A DNA stretch of 64,000 nt from positions 1 through 64,000 of the forward strand of contig NZ_JBOITM010000074.1 of the NCBI RefSeq assembly GCF_050717535.1. Reading direction: 5' to 3'. Both the position numbers and the translations under genes were made by a program. Under the pieces are notes generated by a model. The model ran no database searches. It was not told where the DNA came from and saw nothing but the letters and a program-made list of their open reading frames with translations. Position 1 is the stretch's first letter. The number at the start of each line of letters is the position of its first letter. Source of the stretch: Clostridium_AD sp050717535. GTDB lineage: Bacteria > Bacillota > Clostridia > Clostridiales > Clostridiaceae. Of the stretch, positions 60,025 through 64,000 are shown in pieces.

Positions 60025-60070
60025 TCATATTCAAAAGGATATTTATGCCTTTTGAATATGGACTCTTTTT
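60021..60070 (+). terminator. leader terminator of the AOR operon
   Basis: A perfect 18-bp stem (60021-60038 with 60048-60065, one G-T pair) with a 9-base loop and TTTTTATTTTT. It lies between the candidate riboswitch and the first gene of the operon. Confidence 0.85.
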
Positions 60071-60129
60071 ATTTTTAAAAATAAGGAGGTGTGAGTTGGA
60101 ATCTTGCGTGCAAGATATCCAGCAAAAAA

Positions 60130-60609
60130 ATGGCAAAACAATTAATAATTTCACCAGAAAAATGCACCGGTTGCAGAACCTGCGAAATGGCTTGTTCATT
60201 TGCAAAGACAAATGCATTTAATCCACAAAATTCAGCAGTATCAGTTTTTCAGTATGATGAAGCAATGATATCTGTGCCAGTAATGTGTCTTCAGTGTGAA
60301 GATCCATACTGTATGAAGGTATGTGTAGTGGGAGCTATTACTAAGAATGAAAACGATACCGTAGTAGTTAATCAGGATAAATGTATAGGTTGTAAGCTTT
60401 GTATTAGTGCTTGTCCATTTGGAAATATGAGTTTTAATGCAGAAAAAAAAGTATTAGTTAAATGTGATTTATGTGATGGTAATCCGAAGTGTGCAGAATT
60501 TTGCCCTTCAGGAGCAATAGAGTTTAGAGAGGCGAGTCCCTATGAACTTAATAAGAAAAAGTTAGTTGCAGATAAATTCAGAGATTTATTAGCGGAGGTG
60601 GATAAATAA
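60130..60609 (+). CDS. 16-cysteine ferredoxin subunit of the aldehyde oxidoreductase
   Basis: A 159-residue HycB/CooF-type protein with four complete Cys sets: CTGCRTCEMAC, CLQCEDPYCMKVC, CIGCKLCISACP and CDLCDGNPKCAEFCP, enough for four [4Fe-4S] clusters. The ATG at 60130 gives the family start MAKQLIISPEKCTGC, but its AAGGAGG site (60083-60089) lies 40 bases away with a perfect 7-bp hairpin (60101-60116) between. An in-frame GTG at 60091 is only one base after the site. The protein should pass electrons between the AOR and flavin subunits. Coupled to the AOR gene by TAATG. Confidence 0.85.
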   Translation: MAKQLIISPEKCTGCRTCEMACSFAKTNAFNPQNSAVSVFQYDEAMISVPVMCLQCEDPYCMKVCVVGAITKNENDTVVVNQDKCIGCKLCISACPFGNMSFNAEKKVLVKCDLCDGNPKCAEFCPSGAIEFREASPYELNKKKLVADKFRDLLAEVDK

Positions 60610-62417
60610 TGTTTGGATGGATGGGAAAAATTTTGAGAGTAAATTTATCAAATGGTGATATAAATATAGAAAATCTGAACATGGAGGATGCTAAACTCTA
60701 CATTGGTGGAAGGGGACTTGGAACAAAGATATTTATGGATGAAGTTGAACCTACTGTGAAACCTTTTAGCCCAGAAAATAAACTGATATTTATTACAGGA
60801 CCACTTACTGGAACTTTCGGAGCATCTGCAGGACGATATGAGGTGGTAGCAAAGGCACCACTTACTGGAACTATAGGAGCATCAAATTCAGGGGGGCATT
60901 TTGGACCTGAACTTAAATTTGCAGGGTATGATGGAATAATATTTGAAGGTAAATCTGAAAAACCCGTTTATTTATATGTTAATAATGATAATGTGGAACT
61001 TAGAAGTGCAGAGCATCTATGGGGTAAAACTGTTTTTGAAACTACAGATGATGTGCTTAAGGAAACGGATCTAAATGCAAGGGTAGCTTGCATTGGACCT
61101 GCAGGAGAAAAACTTGTACTCTTTGCTACAGTTATGAATGATAAACATAGAGCTGCAGGAAGATCAGGGCTTGGTGCTGTTATGGGTTCTAAAAATCTCA
61201 AGGCTGTGGTAGTTAGAGGTACAGGCACTGTAGAAGTGGCAAAACCAGCAGAATTCATGGCTGCCTGCACAGATGCAAGGGCTAAGATTAAAGCTAATCC
61301 AGTAACAGGTGTGGGATTACCCACTTATGGTAGTCAAATACTTGTTAACATATTAAATCAATCAGGGGGACTTCCAACTAGAAACTGGAGAGATGGAGGA
61401 GTATTCGAAAATGCGGAGGAGATAAGCGGGGAAGCACTTACTGAAAAATATTTAGTTAAAGCTAAAGGTTGCTTTGCTTGCTCAATTGGATGTGGACGTT
61501 TAACTAAAATTAAAGATGGAAAATTCAAAAGTTCTGGTGAAGGTCCTGAATATGAGGCAGGTTGGTCCTTTGGAGCAGATTGTGGGGTTAAAGAGCTGGA
61601 TGCAGTTTGCAAGGCTAATTTTATATGTAATGAGTATGGACTGGATCCTATAACTCTTGGCTCAACAATAGCATGTGCAATGGAACTTTATGATAAAGGC
61701 TTAATTACAAAGGATGAATTAGGTGGAGAACTTAAATTTGGAGATGCAGAGGCAGTAGTGAACTTTACACTGAAGACTGCAAAAAGAGAAGGATTTGGTG
61801 ACAAACTTGCAGAGGGTTCTTATAGGCTTGCTGAGTCTTATGGTCATAGTGAACTTTCTATGTCTGTTAAAAAACAGGAGATGTCAGCCTATGATGCAAG
61901 AGCAATTCAAGGTATAGGGCTTGGATTTGCAACATCCAACAGAGGGGCATGCCATGTAAGAGGCTATATGATATCACCTGAAATACTTGGGCTACCTCAA
62001 AAACTTGATCCACTTGTAACAACTGATAAAGCTCAGTGGTTAATTATTTTTCAAGACCTTACTGCAGTAGTGGATTCGGCGGGAATATGTTTATTTACAA
62101 CTTTTGCTATTGGACTTCCCGAAATCTCTGCAATGATTAGAACAGCTATAGGTTACGATTATACAGATGAAGAGATTTTAAGGGCGGGAGAAAGAATATG
62201 GAATTTAGAGAAGCTTTTCAATTTGAAAGCTGGGTTTACAAAGGCCGATGACACATTACCTGAAAGATTACTTAAAGAACCACTACCAGAGGGACCAGGG
62301 AAAGGCATGGTTGTAGAACTGGATACTATGCTAGGTGAGTATTATTCACTACGTGGTTGGGACAAAGAAAGTATTCCAACAGAGGCAAAGATTAAAGAAT
62401 TGTCTATAGTTTATTAA
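60609..62417 (+). CDS. aor: tungsten-dependent aldehyde ferredoxin oxidoreductase
   Basis: A 602-residue AOR, normal length. The N-terminus GWMGKILRVNLSNGDI, RNWRDGGVFEN, CFACSIGCGR with the CXXCXXXC cluster near residue 289, and DSAGICLF near residue 490 with the fourth Cys are present; GFATSNRGACHVRGY marks the active centre region. It interconverts aldehydes and acids at a bis-pterin tungsten centre. The tungstate importer upstream and the flavin genes downstream support W rather than Mo and a NAD-linked complex. Confidence 0.93.
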   Translation: MFGWMGKILRVNLSNGDINIENLNMEDAKLYIGGRGLGTKIFMDEVEPTVKPFSPENKLIFITGPLTGTFGASAGRYEVVAKAPLTGTIGASNSGGHFGPELKFAGYDGIIFEGKSEKPVYLYVNNDNVELRSAEHLWGKTVFETTDDVLKETDLNARVACIGPAGEKLVLFATVMNDKHRAAGRSGLGAVMGSKNLKAVVVRGTGTVEVAKPAEFMAACTDARAKIKANPVTGVGLPTYGSQILVNILNQSGGLPTRNWRDGGVFENAEEISGEALTEKYLVKAKGCFACSIGCGRLTKIKDGKFKSSGEGPEYEAGWSFGADCGVKELDAVCKANFICNEYGLDPITLGSTIACAMELYDKGLITKDELGGELKFGDAEAVVNFTLKTAKREGFGDKLAEGSYRLAESYGHSELSMSVKKQEMSAYDARAIQGIGLGFATSNRGACHVRGYMISPEILGLPQKLDPLVTTDKAQWLIIFQDLTAVVDSAGICLFTTFAIGLPEISAMIRTAIGYDYTDEEILRAGERIWNLEKLFNLKAGFTKADDTLPERLLKEPLPEGPGKGMVVELDTMLGEYYSLRGWDKESIPTEAKIKELSIVY

Positions 62418-62423
62418 ATAAAG

Positions 62424-62456
62424 TTAGCATGCATTATTTAAGATTTTGCATGCTAA
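62424..62456 (+). other. inverted repeat after aor
   Basis: TTAGCATGCA (62424-62433) and TGCATGCTAA (62447-62456) are perfect inverted copies with 13 bases between. The T-run is weak, so it may only attenuate transcription into the downstream genes. Confidence 0.45.
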
Positions 62457-62494
62457 TTTAATAGGTTTATAGTTTGTAAATATGAGGTGTGATA

Positions 62495-62764
62495 ATGAAG
62501 GTTAAATTTTTTGCGTATATAAGGGATTATACAAAAACTAAAGAAGTAGAAATAAGTGGATGTAATACAGTATTGGAACTTTTAAACTTATTAAGTGATA
62601 AATATGGTAAAAATCTAAGACAAACATTATTTAAAAATTCCCAGTTAAGTGATGAAATTATTATATTAGTTAATGGAAGACATATTATACATTTAAATGG
62701 CATTAAAACAGAAATTACTGAAAATGATGAAATATCCATATTTCCTGTAGTGGCAGGAGGCTAA
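62495..62764 (+). CDS. moaD: MoaD/ThiS-like sulfur carrier protein
   Basis: An 89-residue beta-grasp protein ending in the thiocarboxylate-forming GG (FPVVAGG). It has MKVKFFAYIRDYTKT at its start and ILVNGRHIIHLNG in the middle. Proteins of this type stand beside AOR genes and are likely to supply sulfur for the pterin dithiolene. ATG at 62495 has GAGGTG five bases upstream; a GTG at 62489 belongs to that site. Confidence 0.88.
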   Translation: MKVKFFAYIRDYTKTKEVEISGCNTVLELLNLLSDKYGKNLRQTLFKNSQLSDEIIILVNGRHIIHLNGIKTEITENDEISIFPVVAGG

Positions 62765-62797
62765 ACGGGAAAAATATTAGTAGAAGGTGAGAATTTT

Positions 62798-63286
62798 ATG
62801 GTTACATCTGAGGTATTTGTGGATTTATCACATGTAGATGAAATTTTAAATAGACATTCAAAGGAGCAGAGGTATACATTAGCAATTCTTCAGGATATAC
62901 AAAAGGAATATAAGTATATTCCAAGAGAAGCCCTTAATAAAGTTTCAGATTATCTGAGTATTCCTCTAAGCAAGCTATATGGTATGGCTACATTTTATAA
63001 AGCTTTAAGTCTTGTTCCAAAAGGAGAAAACATAATAACAGTATGCGATGGTACGGCTTGTCATGTACGAGGTTCAGTTGGGGTACTAGAACAAATACAA
63101 AATTATCTCCATATCATGCCAGGAGAAACAACTGAAAATAGAAAATTTTCACTTCAGACTGTAAATTGTTTAGGTTCTTGTGCAATTGCACCTGTAATGG
63201 TTGTGAATGATAAATATTATGGCAAGGTTACTCCAAATATGATTAGAGATATTCTTAATCAATATGGGGGTGAAATTGATGAATAG
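62798..63286 (+). CDS. NuoE-like [2Fe-2S] subunit
   Basis: A 162-residue thioredoxin-like ferredoxin. Helical N-terminal part (LAILQDIQKEYKYIPREAL) then GMATFYKALSL and the four ligands in VCDGTACHVRGS and NCLGSCAIAPV. NuoE-type subunits act in NAD-linked dehydrogenases and electron-bifurcating complexes. It overlaps the next, NuoF-like gene by eight bases. Confidence 0.92.
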   Translation: MVTSEVFVDLSHVDEILNRHSKEQRYTLAILQDIQKEYKYIPREALNKVSDYLSIPLSKLYGMATFYKALSLVPKGENIITVCDGTACHVRGSVGVLEQIQNYLHIMPGETTENRKFSLQTVNCLGSCAIAPVMVVNDKYYGKVTPNMIRDILNQYGGEIDE

Positions 63287-64000
63287 TGTTAATAAGGATA
63301 AAAGAATAATTTATGTATGCTGTGGTACAGGATGCCTCGCTAATGGTAGCAAAGAAATATATGAGACTTTAAAGAAAAAAATTGAAGATATAGGTGCACC
63401 CATAGCAGTAGAAACTTATATAAAACCAACGGGGTGCAATGGACTTTGTGAAAAGGGACCAATTGTAAAGATTATGCCTGATGATATCTCCTATTTTAAA
63501 GTGAAGGAGAAGGACATAGAGGAAATTATTGAGAAAACTATAATAAAGGGAGAGGTAATTGATAGGCTTCTCTACTTTGACCTATCATTGGGTAAAAAAG
63601 TTAAATCCCATAAGGAAAGTGAATTCTATAAGAGGCAGATGAAAATTGCCTTAAGAAATATTGGAGAAATAGATCCTACAAGCATTGATGATTATATTAA
63701 AAGAGGAGGCTTTAAGGCTCTAAGAAAAGCAATCTTTGATGTACCTAAGAAAAATATAATAGAAGAGGTTTCAAAATCTGGTCTTAGAGGAAGAGGTGGT
63801 GCTGGTTTTCTAACTGGTAGAAAGTGGAGTCAGTGCGAAAAAATAGACAGTTTTCCTAAATATGTGGTATGTAACGGAGATGAAGGTGATCCTGGTGCTT
63901 TTATGGATAGAAGCATTCTGGAGGGAGACCCTGGTAATGTAATAGAGGCTATGACAATATGCGCCTATGCTATTAATTCTCATAGTGGTTTTGCGTACAT
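63279..64000 (+). CDS. NuoF-like flavoprotein subunit (3' end beyond window)
   Basis: The frame starts at the ATG at 63279 and is open to the right edge (240 codons). Residues 10-110 form a thioredoxin-like [2Fe-2S] domain (CCGTGCLANG, TGCNGLCEKGP), and from about residue 165 the FMN/NADH domain begins: SGLRGRGGAGFLTGRKW and VCNGDEGDPGAFMDRSIL. An N-terminal Fe-S domain fused to NuoF is typical of HndC/HydB-like subunits that use NAD(H). The missing C-terminal part should hold more Fe-S sites. Confidence 0.92.
   Translation, partial: MNSVNKDKRIIYVCCGTGCLANGSKEIYETLKKKIEDIGAPIAVETYIKPTGCNGLCEKGPIVKIMPDDISYFKVKEKDIEEIIEKTIIKGEVIDRLLYFDLSLGKKVKSHKESEFYKRQMKIALRNIGEIDPTSIDDYIKRGGFKALRKAIFDVPKKNIIEEVSKSGLRGRGGAGFLTGRKWSQCEKIDSFPKYVVCNGDEGDPGAFMDRSILEGDPGNVIEAMTICAYAINSHSGFAY

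Noticed and set aside
1..64000. tRNA or rRNA genes
   Set aside because: I saw no cloverleaf-like or rRNA-like sequence in the intergenic regions, but I could not run a tRNA scan.

Overview
The window reads as a chromosomal segment of a low-GC, anaerobic Firmicute, most likely a Clostridium-type bacterium. The base composition is AT-rich, ribosome binding sites are strong GGAGG types with frequent TTG/GTG starts, and the gene content is fermentative and strictly anaerobic: a bacterial microcompartment (BMC) for ethanolamine, a tungsten-type aldehyde ferredoxin oxidoreductase, polyferredoxins, and an anaerobic glycerol-3-phosphate dehydrogenase. The species is not determined.

Layout. 1-4330: a reverse-strand GntR-regulated ABC exporter (YtrA-like), an SGNH hydrolase and a broken glucosaminidase gene. 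4443-13308: an ABC exporter, then a BceAB/BceRS-like ABC transporter plus two-component system split by a PIN-domain toxin-antitoxin pair. 13377-16438: FTR1 iron permease, gamma-glutamylcyclotransferase-fold protein and cytoplasmic alpha-amylase. 16499-18608: a group II intron with its reverse transcriptase. 18639-25190: glycerol uptake and oxidation (glpF, glpK, DUF1667 protein, FAD oxidoreductase, glpA) with the antiterminator glpP divergent from glpA; the glpA leader carries an intrinsic terminator that GlpP probably controls. 25376-30026: GH13 enzyme and a maltodextrin-type ABC importer. 30125-34767: a 51-residue protein, a secreted DUF2680 protein, a two-component system, a 40-codon response-regulator fragment and a membrane polyferredoxin; two promoters share a conserved 70-bp block with paired boxes.

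35019-50980 is a full ethanolamine (eut) locus: alcohol dehydrogenase, eutS, eutP, the EutV/EutW antitermination system, eutABC lyase, shell proteins (eutL, eutM, eutN, a PduT-like protein, and a shell protein with a nucleic-acid-binding-like tail), eutE, eutT, eutD/pduL, eutH and eutQ. Three leaders (before eutG, eutS and eutA) show the double ANTAR hairpin followed by a terminator, so EutV should switch on all three units.

51711-64000 is a tungsten/molybdenum region: tungstate ABC transporter (tupABC), molybdopterin genes (mogA, two moeA types, moaA, moaC, MOSC), and then a predicted multi-subunit tungsten aldehyde oxidoreductase (16-Cys ferredoxin, AOR, MoaD-like, NuoE-like, NuoF-like; the last runs off the right edge). 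Two leader RNAs, one before tupA and one before the AOR operon, look related to each other and are candidates for a molybdenum/tungsten cofactor riboswitch. The two halves fit together chemically: the eut compartment makes acetaldehyde, and an AOR complex could interconvert aldehydes and acids with ferredoxin and NAD.
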